From Marinagarivorans sp. UBA5868 (GTDB lineage: Bacteria; Pseudomonadota; Gammaproteobacteria; Pseudomonadales; Cellvibrionaceae), in contig DJFQ01000023.1 in assembly GCA_002432095.1 (NCBI GenBank), positions 2,030 to 21,508 of the forward strand: a stretch of DNA of 19,479 nucleotides, read 5' to 3'. The notes beneath the pieces are model-generated. The model worked only from the letters and a program-made list of their open reading frames with translations, searched no databases and was not told the origin of the DNA. Below are positions 1-7,171 of the stretch, piece after piece. Numbering within the stretch: the stretch's first letter is position 1; each line of letters starts with the position of its first letter. A program made the position numbers and the translations under genes.

Positions 1-1535
1 TGGAAAGCACTGAGTTGGCGCTTCAGCAAGGCGACAACCTATTGCGTTTATCCGCAAACACGGCGGCCGGTCTTGCCAATATCGATTCCATTCGCATTGT
101 CGGCGGGGGCATTTCCAGCGGCGAATGTCCTGAAGCGACTTCCGGTGATTATTTTCCCGCGCCCGCGGCGGTGGGGGTGAATCCCGATGTGCGACTGCGC
201 ATCACTTTCGATCAACGGCCCAATATTCATTCCGGCCTGGTGCGCATTTACGACGCTGCGACGAACAATCTGGTGGATAGCATCAACGTCGCTGGCGATA
301 TGGACACTCTGGGCTACAGCGGCCAAAGTGGCGCACGCACGGTGAATTTCAAACCGGCGGTGATATTGGGCAATGCCATCAGCATCAGCCCACACACCGG
401 AAGACTCGCCTATGGCACTCGCTATCGGGTGGTGATCGACAGCGGCGTATTTTCCGGAAATGTCGGCGGGCAGGCTTTTACCGGCATCAGCGGTGACCAG
501 TGGACCTTTACCACAAAAGCTGGCGGCCCAAATGCAACTACCGTGACGGTCGATGACGATGCGACGGCGGATTTCAACTCAGTGCAGGGCGCCTTGAATT
601 ACGTGATGAAAAACGTAGGTCGGGACACCGCTGCGCAGATCAATATCCGCAACGGTCTTTATCCGGAAATTCTCTTTTTGCGCGATAAAAATAACCTGCG
701 CATCGTTGGTGAAAGCCGAGATTCCACTATCGTCCGCGCCAGCAACGGCAATTTATCCAACCCAGGAACCCGTGCGCGACCTTTGTTTCTGATTCAACAA
801 AGCGATCTGCTGCGCCTGGAAAATTTCACCATTCACAACAATGCGCCGCGCAGTACAGAAGGGCAGGCGGAGACTATTTTCTACGATCACGCCGGCCGTT
901 TTGCCGCCGTGGGTATGGCTTTTTATAGCGAGCAGGACACCTTGTTATTGAGCGGATATTCGTGGTTTTACAATTCGCTGATTGCGGGCAATGTGGATTT
1001 TATTTGGGGCACCGTAAAAGTGGCGTTGTTTGAAAACAGTGAAATTCGCTCACTCGGCGATTCCGCATCGCCGACCAGTGACCAAGGCGGCTATGTGCTC
1101 CAGGCGAGAGTAGCGTCCGCTGCCGATCCCGGTTTTATTTTCCTCAATTCCCGCTTTACCCGCGCCGCCGGCCCCGCAGGAAATAGTATTGGCAATGGTA
1201 AAACCTATTTGGCACGCACAGGAAATAAAGACACCAATGAAAATCCGGCGCAGTACTTCGACAGCTTTGCGTTTATCAATTGCAAAATGGATGCGCATGT
1301 GAATTCCGCCGGTTTCCGTGTGGAAAGCGGAAAAACACAAAATCCCCGCATTGGCACTGCGACCTATGGATTTCGTGAATTTGGCACCACAAATTTGACG
1401 GGCACGCCGCTGAATTTGAGTGGGCGAGTAGGCGCTTATATTCTAAGCGCCGCAGAGGTTAATCAGCATTATGCGAATCGCGGCCGAATTTTCAGTTCCT
1501 ATAACAATGGCCAAGGTTGGAATCCCCAACCCTAA
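1..1535 (+). CDS. Pectin methylesterase (CE8), multidomain, 5'-truncated by window edge
   Basis: Hydrolyses methyl esters of pectin, exposing polygalacturonate for lyases. The reading frame is open to the left edge (codons from base 3), so the 5' part, probably with a signal peptide, is missing. Residue numbers count from the TTG at base 15. The first ~30 residues match the end of the CBM35-like module in the next gene (GLANIDS followed by a Gly-rich stretch and Cys). Residues ~45-168 look like a bacterial Ig-like (Big_5/SbsA-type) domain ending in WTFTTK. The CE8 beta-helix fills ~170-506. Family motifs are visible: GLYPE at 214-218, QDTL at 307-310 with D308, GNVDFIWG at 325-332 with D328, and R401 in YLART. 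The usual Arg-x-Trp is changed, because no Trp follows R401. The PL10 pectate lyase starts 54 bp downstream on the same strand, so co-transcription is likely. The CE8 call is firm; the upstream domain names are less certain. Confidence 0.92.
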   Translation, partial: ESTELALQQGDNLLRLSANTAAGLANIDSIRIVGGGISSGECPEATSGDYFPAPAAVGVNPDVRLRITFDQRPNIHSGLVRIYDAATNNLVDSINVAGDMDTLGYSGQSGARTVNFKPAVILGNAISISPHTGRLAYGTRYRVVIDSGVFSGNVGGQAFTGISGDQWTFTTKAGGPNATTVTVDDDATADFNSVQGALNYVMKNVGRDTAAQINIRNGLYPEILFLRDKNNLRIVGESRDSTIVRASNGNLSNPGTRARPLFLIQQSDLLRLENFTIHNNAPRSTEGQAETIFYDHAGRFAAVGMAFYSEQDTLLLSGYSWFYNSLIAGNVDFIWGTVKVALFENSEIRSLGDSASPTSDQGGYVLQARVASAADPGFIFLNSRFTRAAGPAGNSIGNGKTYLARTGNKDTNENPAQYFDSFAFINCKMDAHVNSAGFRVESGKTQNPRIGTATYGFREFGTTNLTGTPLNLSGRVGAYILSAAEVNQHYANRGRIFSSYNNGQGWNPQP

Positions 1536-1589
1536 GAATATTGCCAGCGCTTAGCTGCCAATCCGGTGATCTTTTGCAGAGGAAATACC

Positions 1590-3215
1590 ATGACCCGAAA
1601 ATTTATAACGGCATGTATGTTCGGCTTTTTGCTGTCCGGTTGCGGGGGTGCGGGCAATAACACGGCGTCCAGCAGTTCCTCTTCATCCAGTTCATCGAGT
1701 TCGTCCAGCTCTTCCAACAGCTCCAGCTCGTCGAGCAGTTCGTCCAGCAGCAGCTCATCAAGCTCTGGTTCGACCCAATATTCGCTGGTATTGCAAGAAA
1801 ATCAGGCAGGTGTCTGTCGGGTCGATGGCGATCCTAACGAATCCAGCAACGTCGGCTTTACTGGCACTGGTTATGCCAATGTTGATAATCGGGTTGGCTC
1901 CGCGATTGTGTGGGCAATTAATGCAACAACAAGCAGCCAATATACTTTGACGTTCCGTTTTGCCAACGGTGGTACAAGCGTGAGGAGTGGGTCACTGCTG
2001 ATTAATAATGGCAGCAACGGCAATCATTCGGTGGTGTTAACTTCCACCAGCGGTTGGACGAATTGGCAAGAGGCCAGGGTGGAAGTCGATATGGTTCAGG
2101 GAAATAATATTCTGCAATTTTCCTCGGTAACAAGCGACGGGTTGGCCAATATTGATTCGCTCACCATAACCGGTGATCGAGTGGAGGCGGGGGATTGCAG
2201 TGGCGCAAGCTCTTCCTCCAGCAGTTCATCATCATCCACATCTTCGTCGGGCAATCCATTACTATTGTCCCAAAGTGGTAATCCTGTTCACAGCCGATTT
2301 AACAGTGCAAAAACGGCGTGGGGCAAAGATAAGGCGGATATTATTCTGTCCCACCAATTCACCAACGGTGGTTGGCCAAAAAATCAGGAGTACGGGTCGG
2401 CGGGTAGCGGTGGCGATGGTAACGGTGAAGCGACGTTTGACAATGGCGCCACCACCACCGAGTTGATTTATCTGGCGAATTTATATCGCGATGACCGCAA
2501 TACGCGCTACCGCGATGCGGTGCGTAAGGCAATGGATTATGTGCTCAGTGCTCAATATTCCTCCGGCGGCTGGCCGCAGTTTTATCCCTTGCGGGGAGGA
2601 TATTCGAATCACGTTACCTTTAATGATAACGCTATGTCGCGCATCCTGGTGTTGCTGCATCACGTGAGTCAGAGAACAGCGCCTTTCGATACCGATGTGA
2701 TCACCGATACCCAGCGGGCGCGGGCGCAAACCGCCGTCGCCAAAGGTGTGGAATACATTCTCAAATCTCAGTGGCGGCAAAATGGCAAATTGACGGTTTG
2801 GTGCGCGCAGCACGGCGCCACTGACTATTTACCCAAAGCGGCACGGGCTTATGAATTAGAGTCATTAAGCGGTAGTGAATCGGTGGAGATCATCGGCTTT
2901 TTAATGACCCAACCACAAACTCCAGAAGTAGCCACCGCCGTGAAGGCCGCAGTGGGCTGGTTTCGCAGCCCCAATACCTATCTGGCGGATCACGCTTACG
3001 ATAGTGGCGTAGAAGAAAAAATCGTTTATCGCGCCGGTAGCAAAATGTGGTATCGCTTTTACAAATTGGATACCAACCGCGGCTTTTTCAGCGACCGGGA
3101 TGGCGGAACTTATTACGACATCATGGACATTTCAGAAGAACGTCGCGAAGGCTACAGTTGGGGCGGAAACTATGGCAACAAAATTATTTCTTACGCTGAA
3201 AGCGTTGGTTATTAA
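1590..3215 (+). CDS. Pectate lyase, family PL10, lipoprotein with CBM35-like module
   Basis: Cleaves de-esterified polygalacturonate by beta-elimination. I chose ATG 1590 because AGAGGA sits at 1578-1583; an in-frame upstream start at 1566 lacks this. The 541-residue product starts with a lipoprotein signal (lipobox LLSGC, Cys18), so it is probably anchored in the outer membrane. A 33-residue Ser linker (27-59, one Asn) follows, then a CBM35-like module (~62-205, with GFTGTGYANVDN), a second Ser/Thr linker (~208-220) and the PL10 catalytic domain (~222-541). PL10 signatures seen are NGGWPKN, ATTTELIYLANLY, GGWPQFYPLRGGYSNH, TFNDNAM (D346, N347), LTVWCAQH and ARAYELESLSGSES. The long polyserine linkers are a hallmark of Cellvibrio and Saccharophagus plant cell wall enzymes. 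The gene probably forms a unit with the upstream pectin methylesterase, which makes its substrate. Confidence 0.93.
   Translation: MTRKFITACMFGFLLSGCGGAGNNTASSSSSSSSSSSSSSSSNSSSSSSSSSSSSSSSSGSTQYSLVLQENQAGVCRVDGDPNESSNVGFTGTGYANVDNRVGSAIVWAINATTSSQYTLTFRFANGGTSVRSGSLLINNGSNGNHSVVLTSTSGWTNWQEARVEVDMVQGNNILQFSSVTSDGLANIDSLTITGDRVEAGDCSGASSSSSSSSSSTSSSGNPLLLSQSGNPVHSRFNSAKTAWGKDKADIILSHQFTNGGWPKNQEYGSAGSGGDGNGEATFDNGATTTELIYLANLYRDDRNTRYRDAVRKAMDYVLSAQYSSGGWPQFYPLRGGYSNHVTFNDNAMSRILVLLHHVSQRTAPFDTDVITDTQRARAQTAVAKGVEYILKSQWRQNGKLTVWCAQHGATDYLPKAARAYELESLSGSESVEIIGFLMTQPQTPEVATAVKAAVGWFRSPNTYLADHAYDSGVEEKIVYRAGSKMWYRFYKLDTNRGFFSDRDGGTYYDIMDISEERREGYSWGGNYGNKIISYAESVGY
1668..1766 (+). repeat. Polyserine linker 1 (low-complexity coding repeat)
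   Basis: Thirty-three codons, all Ser except one Asn, use a mix of AGC, AGT, TCC, TCG, TCA and TCT. The tract is repetitive at the protein level but scrambled at the DNA level. It joins the lipid-anchored N-terminus to the CBM35-like module. The antisense frame gives a spurious acidic Glu/Asp/Leu-rich ORF. Confidence 0.9.
2208..2252 (+). repeat. Polyserine linker 2 (low-complexity coding repeat)
   Basis: About 14 Ser/Thr codons with mixed Ser codon use separate the CBM35-like module from the PL10 catalytic domain. Confidence 0.85.
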
Positions 3216-3233
3216 TAAGAATGCATAAGCATC

Positions 3234-3260
3234 AGTCCGCCACCTTATGAGTGGCGGACT
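3234..3260. terminator. Perfect 10-bp hairpin between convergent genes
   Basis: Arms 3234-3243 and 3251-3260 (AGTCCGCCAC / GTGGCGGACT) pair perfectly around a 7-nt loop. The hairpin lies 18 bp after the pectate lyase stop and 12 bp beyond the end of the convergent YfbR-type gene. Neither strand has a strong T-run, so it is a plausible but imperfect bidirectional terminator. Confidence 0.6.
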
Positions 3261-3272
3261 TGATCGCCGGCG

Positions 3273-3866
3273 TTATTTCTTTCTGCTCAGCAGCTCATCC
3301 AGCGTCAAGCCGTAGCTATCAATAAAGGTGTCCATAAAATAGGTGACTTCCGGCATATTCAAACTTTCCAACCGCGCTTTGACTGCCTCTTCGGCTTTGC
3401 TGAATTCCTGATTGCCGGCTTTGACTTCGGTGCGGCATTTAATAAAAGCGGCGATTGTGTCCGCCGCTTTTATTATGGTGCGGTGCTCCTCGGCAATCTG
3501 ATCTTCAATGAGAACGTCGCGATAGTCCGCCTGTAACTCTTCCGGTAGCAGGTTTAATAACTCCTGCTCCGCCTGGCGTTCTATCGCTTTATAGGCCTGG
3601 GTGATTTCCGGCGTGTGATATTTGATGGGGGAGGGCAGGTCGCCGGTAATGACTTCGCCGCAATCGTGATAAAGCGCGGCGACGACAATTGCATTCACAT
3701 CCAATGAGCCACCAAAAAAGCGGTTTTTAATAAGCGCCAGAGCATGGGCGATGGTGGCGACCTCCCAACTGTGCTCCATCACATTTTCGTTGACGGTATT
3801 GCGCTTCAATCCCCAGCGTTGCAGCCAGCGCAATTTACTAATGTAAGCGTAAAAATGGCTTTTCAT
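3273..3866 (-). CDS. yfbR: YfbR-type HD-domain 5'-deoxynucleotidase
   Basis: Dephosphorylates deoxyribonucleoside 5'-monophosphates in the cytoplasm (known role of E. coli YfbR), helping balance nucleotide pools. ATG 3866 gives 197 residues and starts MKSHFYA, aligning with the E. coli start and its ~199-aa length. A GTG at 3878 would add four residues and has no better ribosome site. The metal and substrate residues recalled for E. coli YfbR are in matching places: R17-W18, H32 (in NVMEHS), H67-D68 with E71 (in LYHDCGEV), D76 (in TGDLPSPIKY) and the later Asp in IIKAADTIAAF. It is the last gene of a minus-strand group, 52 bp after the L,D-transpeptidase, and converges with the pectate lyase. 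Confidence 0.9.
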   Translation of the reverse strand: MKSHFYAYISKLRWLQRWGLKRNTVNENVMEHSWEVATIAHALALIKNRFFGGSLDVNAIVVAALYHDCGEVITGDLPSPIKYHTPEITQAYKAIERQAEQELLNLLPEELQADYRDVLIEDQIAEEHRTIIKAADTIAAFIKCRTEVKAGNQEFSKAEEAVKARLESLNMPEVTYFMDTFIDSYGLTLDELLSRKK

Positions 3867-3918
3867 ACAATCATCCACATATTACGAAATCAAAATTGGC
3901 GAATTTCCGCTGCAAGAT

Positions 3919-4710
3919 TTAGTGACACTTCTGCATAAACGAATCGGTAGTGTTTGCAGCGCTGTGCGCAGGGAAAAGTGTATAGGTTGAAAAACCCGCG
4001 GTTATGTCGGCATAAAGACCGACCACCCACTTCGGTTGATTTTGCGCTAGTGGAGCGATGTTGTGTTTGCGTGGGTCGCTTGGCGCTATGATGACATCCA
4101 CATTTTTCAATCCACTTTTAACCACGAGTGTGAACAATTCTTCAATTGCAGAATCGCCCATGGCGAGGCAACCGATGGAGACTGCGTTGCCGTGAATAAA
4201 AATATCGCCGCCCAACCCGGTGCGGTTTTCCTGCGTCGCCATAGCGCGATCGAAGGTATTGGGATAATTAATTTTCATCGACAAGTGATAGAGGCTATTG
4301 GGGTTTAAATATTCCAATTGATAAATGCCCTCTGGCACCTGCCGGTCGCCCTCGCGCAATTTCGGTCCGCCCACACCACTGGCAGCTTGAATTTTGTAAG
4401 CGCGAATAAAAAATTTCTCGCCATCTTCCTCTGTCCACAATTCCAATTTCTTTTCGTCCTTGATGGCCAACAGAGTGATGTGACTCGGCGGATAAGACGT
4501 TTTGGCTTCGGTAAAAAACGGCTTGAGCCGTGCCTCCGCCGCTTCGCCATAACGTGCCATCACTTCCTGTACGGATCGCTGCCCGTCCAGCTGGCGATAA
4601 AGAGGCATCCAAAGAGGGCGCGCGTAGGTGTAAACGGTGTAGGTAAGCAATCCGAGAATCGAGAGAGCACCAAAGGCGATACGACGTCTGGACTTTGACC
4701 TTAGGCGCAT
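3919..4710 (-). CDS. L,D-transpeptidase (YkuD/YafK-like), membrane-anchored
   Basis: Members of this family form 3-3 cross-links in peptidoglycan, attach lipoproteins to it or cut such links in the periplasm. ATG 4710 has AAAGGA just upstream; a GTG at 4743 would add 11 residues without that site. The protein has 263 residues. A basic N-terminus (MRLRSKSRRR) and one hydrophobic segment (~11-30) indicate a signal anchor with a periplasmic catalytic domain. The active-site motif HGNAVSIGC spans 173-181, with C181 as the nucleophile and H173 as partner. The VPEGIYQLE stretch before it and the GDIFIHG strand fit the YafK/ErfK type. The gene lies between the methyltransferase-like gene upstream, across a hairpin, and the YfbR gene downstream. 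Whether it acts as transpeptidase or hydrolase cannot be told. Confidence 0.88.
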   Translation of the reverse strand: MRLRSKSRRRIAFGALSILGLLTYTVYTYARPLWMPLYRQLDGQRSVQEVMARYGEAAEARLKPFFTEAKTSYPPSHITLLAIKDEKKLELWTEEDGEKFFIRAYKIQAASGVGGPKLREGDRQVPEGIYQLEYLNPNSLYHLSMKINYPNTFDRAMATQENRTGLGGDIFIHGNAVSIGCLAMGDSAIEELFTLVVKSGLKNVDVIIAPSDPRKHNIAPLAQNQPKWVVGLYADITAGFSTYTLFPAHSAANTTDSFMQKCH

Positions 4711-4771
4711 GATGAATTCCTTTAACGAATAAGCGCTAAGCACCTTAAGGCACCCCTAGCCCTTTTGGCAA

Positions 4772-4805
4772 TCTCTCGCCTTTAAAAAGGGTCGAGGGCG
4801 AGAGA
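4772..4805. terminator. Hairpin after methyltransferase-like gene, possible terminator
   Basis: A perfect 9-bp stem, TCTCTCGCC (4772-4780) with GGCGAGAGA (4797-4805), has a 16-nt loop containing CTTTAAAAAGG. It lies 15 bp past the methyltransferase-like stop on the minus strand and upstream of the L,D-transpeptidase. No long T-run follows, so termination may be partial. It could also be a degenerate intergenic palindrome. Confidence 0.45.
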
Positions 4806-4819
4806 CGATGCTTAAAACA

Positions 4820-5590
4820 TTATTGAACCGATACAGGCTTAATAAATTTCAAAGCCCAGCGATCCGTTCGACCGGCCACACGCTCGTCACCCACCTCCAG
4901 CGTTAGTTGATCATCGGGGCGGTAATGTAGAGTGGAATAGTCGTGCAGAATAAAGCCCGCAGCTTGGATTTCCGCTATCGCTTTCACCGGGTCGAAGCGG
5001 CGACGGTTGGCCTCTGTTTCCGGTTCACCATGGCGAGCAGTGTGATCGATAACCGCATAGATGCCACCCGGTCGCAATGCCTTAAAAATAGCGCGATTCA
5101 GGCGGTCCCGATCTTTGGCGCCAAAGACGTGATAGACGCGGAAATTTGTCACCATATCCACATCCCTCACACTGATATCCAGATCCCCAAGCACGTAGTG
5201 ACGTGCATCATCTGGCCGGTGCATGGTGGTTTTTTTCGAAATCACGTTAACGTGCTCATAAACCGGCTCCTTTAATAAAGATGAAGCTACATAGTCTGTG
5301 CCCACAGCCAGGTAAAACTTACCTTTTTGCTTTAGCACTGGTGCCAATAATCGCGTGTAGTAACCGGCTCCCGGATCTATGTCCAGCACGGTCATGTCGT
5401 CTCGCAATCCAAAAAACGTCATGGTCTCCAGCGGCAGGCGGTCGGCATCGCGTGTGCGGTCCTCTGGCGGGCGTGCAGAAGCGTCAATTGCGTGTTTCAG
5501 GATCGTTGCCGCCTCTTCGCTGGGTTTCGGTGTATCGGCGTGTGAATAAAGGCTGATGAGTGCAAACAACAGCACGCAGAGTTTGATCAT
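4820..5590 (-). CDS. Exported class I SAM methyltransferase-like protein (COG4798 type)
   Basis: The protein has 256 residues. ATG 5590 is supported by GAGGAAG about 5 nt upstream. The N-terminus MIKLCVLLFALISLYSHA is a signal peptide, cleaved near A18, so the product is predicted to be exported. The mature part resembles the COG4798 predicted methyltransferases: a PPEDRTRDADRLP lead-in, then motif I in TVLDIDPGAGYYTRLL (~67-82), a GDLDI strand, LRPGGIYAVIDH and an HGEPETEANRRRFD segment. The fold looks like a class I methyltransferase, but neither substrate nor periplasmic SAM source is known. Non-catalytic roles remain possible. Its start lies inside the end of the MATE gene (107-nt overlap, different frame), so the two are probably co-transcribed and perhaps translationally coupled. 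Confidence 0.75.
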   Translation of the reverse strand: MIKLCVLLFALISLYSHADTPKPSEEAATILKHAIDASARPPEDRTRDADRLPLETMTFFGLRDDMTVLDIDPGAGYYTRLLAPVLKQKGKFYLAVGTDYVASSLLKEPVYEHVNVISKKTTMHRPDDARHYVLGDLDISVRDVDMVTNFRVYHVFGAKDRDRLNRAIFKALRPGGIYAVIDHTARHGEPETEANRRRFDPVKAIAEIQAAGFILHDYSTLHYRPDDQLTLEVGDERVAGRTDRWALKFIKPVSVQ

Positions 5591-6872
5591 AAAACTTCCT
5601 CATAAATGGTTGATGGATGGTGGCGGATGCTGAGTCAGGGATTTGCGTGTACGCGCGTTTTAGCAGCAAGGCGGCAGCGATAGCGGACAAACTATTACTC
5701 GCAGCTATGGCGATAAAAACACCATGCCCTGGCCAAAATTGATTTAGCAGTATTGCGGTTGGCCAAAGGAGAACTACACACCTCAAAACCGAAATAACCA
5801 AGCCGAAATAAGGTCGTCCCAATCCGTTGAATACGCCATTGGCTAACATCACGAAGCCGTGAGCGCCGTAACTCAGAGGGATAGTCCAAAAGTACAGTTG
5901 GAGAGGTAAAACGGCGTCAGGGCAGGAGGTCAGCCAATAAGGAAACGTGAAAGGCAAAGACGCCAAGAGCACGGTAAGTCCGGCCCCGAGGGCAAAGCAG
6001 TGATTACGGCAGTGGTTCAGCAGCGCAAAAAACGTTTGCGGATAACGTTGTCGTTGCGCTACTGCTAGGGGACCGATAACGGAGGAGTACGCGTAAAATG
6101 CCACAAGGCAAAAGCTTTCTATGCGCAGTGCCAGGGCAAACGCGGCTACATATCCGTCGTGCAAAGCGCCTAACAACGTCATCATCATAGTGACTCCCAG
6201 AGGGACACTTAGATTGGCGAACGCTGCCGGCAGGGCGAGGGCAAACAGGGCGCGACCGACACTGAACATCCCGGTTATCGGCAGGCGACGCCAGCGCTGC
6301 GGTAATAGCACTGTACTGACCAGCATCGCAGCCAACGTATGCGCGAGAGCCGCGCCCGAAATGCCCATGGCAGGCACGATGCCGACGCCGAAAACAAGTG
6401 TTGGGGTGAGCGTGATTTGAAGTGCACCGCTTAGCATGATGACCTTGCCAGCCTGTCGGGATCGATCTGCCGCGCGCAGCAAGGCGAGGGCGCAAAAATT
6501 CACCAGTGCGAACGGCATGGCTGGAACCCAGAAGCGGATGTACGAGTCCGCGACGGGTTGCGCTAAATAGCTGGAGGCGATCAATGGCGCACTGGTTAAG
6601 AGCAGACCAGTTATCCAGGCCCAGAGCAGACTACTGCGTGCGATCATCCCGCGTTGTCGTGCGTCTGACCGCGCATATAAGGAGGCCGCGCCCGCGCCCA
6701 AACCCAATCCAATGGCGTCTAAGAGAAGCAATAACGGTAACACTAAGCTATAGGCCAACAGATGCTCTTGTCCTAGATATGACAGGCAAATTGCTTCTGT
6801 TGTGTTCGCCGCTCCAAGTACCAGCATTGCCGGATGCATAGGTGCGGCGCGTCTTTTAAGTTCTTTGAGCAT
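5484..6872 (-). CDS. MATE-family multidrug/cation antiporter
   Basis: Cation-coupled exporter in the inner membrane; the substrate is unknown. The 462 residues are strongly hydrophobic with about twelve membrane segments. Family-typical stretches are YSLVLPLLLLLDAIGLGLGAG near the N-terminus, ALPAAFANLSVPLGVTMMMT starting the second half, AALALRIES-like FALALRIESF, and MLANGVFNGLGRP. The N-terminus is short for the family: only about 12 residues precede the first helix. There is no clear Shine-Dalgarno before ATG 6872, so the start is uncertain. The hydrophilic tail after the last helix runs 107 nt into the methyltransferase-like gene. The gene faces away from the LytTR regulator across a repeat-rich region, which makes it a candidate target of that regulator. 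Confidence 0.85.
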   Translation of the reverse strand: MLKELKRRAAPMHPAMLVLGAANTTEAICLSYLGQEHLLAYSLVLPLLLLLDAIGLGLGAGAASLYARSDARQRGMIARSSLLWAWITGLLLTSAPLIASSYLAQPVADSYIRFWVPAMPFALVNFCALALLRAADRSRQAGKVIMLSGALQITLTPTLVFGVGIVPAMGISGAALAHTLAAMLVSTVLLPQRWRRLPITGMFSVGRALFALALPAAFANLSVPLGVTMMMTLLGALHDGYVAAFALALRIESFCLVAFYAYSSVIGPLAVAQRQRYPQTFFALLNHCRNHCFALGAGLTVLLASLPFTFPYWLTSCPDAVLPLQLYFWTIPLSYGAHGFVMLANGVFNGLGRPYFGLVISVLRCVVLLWPTAILLNQFWPGHGVFIAIAASNSLSAIAAALLLKRAYTQIPDSASATIHQPFMRKFYDQTLRAVVCTHQPLFTRRYTETQRRGGNDPETRN

Positions 6873-6940
6873 AAGTGCATTCAGTGCAAACGACGATCAC
6901 CACAGTTTGTGAGTCTCGCTTCTGGGATCGATAGTGAGTT

Positions 6941-7020
6941 GGGATGAATCACCAATATTTGGGACGAAAAATGATGGAGCAGGATGAAATTCGACAGGCA
7001 GGGACGAGCTTTGACGGAAC
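6941..7020 (+). repeat. Helically phased GGGAYGA direct repeats (20-bp period)
   Basis: Four copies start exactly 20 bp apart: GGGATGA 6941, GGGACGA 6961, AGGATGA 6981, GGGACGA 7001. Weaker half-register copies of the form NNGAY lie at 6971, 6991 and 7011, so a GAY triplet recurs every 10 bp from 6963 to 7015. This places the motif on one face of the helix. LytTR regulators are known to bind direct repeats about two helical turns apart, and a LytTR gene follows. That this is its operator is inference. Confidence 0.55.
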
Positions 7021-7054
7021 CATGTCCATAACGAAGCAATCCAAAGCGCACTTC

Positions 7055-7093
7055 GCCGTGATGACAAATATCAGGCCGTGATGACAAATATCA
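7055..7093 (+). repeat. Perfect tandem 19-bp repeat (20-bp period)
   Basis: GCCGTGATGACAAATATCA occurs at 7055-7073 and again at 7075-7093, one base apart. The GAC triplets fall at 7063 and 7083, in the same 10-bp register as the GGGAYGA array upstream. The pair ends 78 bp before the chosen LytTR start (7172). It is a candidate operator for autoregulation or for the divergent MATE operon. Confidence 0.7.
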
Positions 7094-7171
7094 AAATACC
7101 CCTGGTGACCGGTGATTGCTCGGCCTGGATGAAGGTGATCGCTAAATAAAATAATTATGGAGCGTTTGGTT

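Noticed and set aside
1532..1717. Minus-strand ORF with Glu/Asp/Leu repeats, and other frames over the polyserine tract
   Set aside because: Produced by reading the Ser codons backwards or out of frame; no ribosome site or family resemblance.
7055..7093. CRISPR-like repeat
   Set aside because: Only two adjacent 19-bp copies with a 1-bp gap and no spacers or cas genes.
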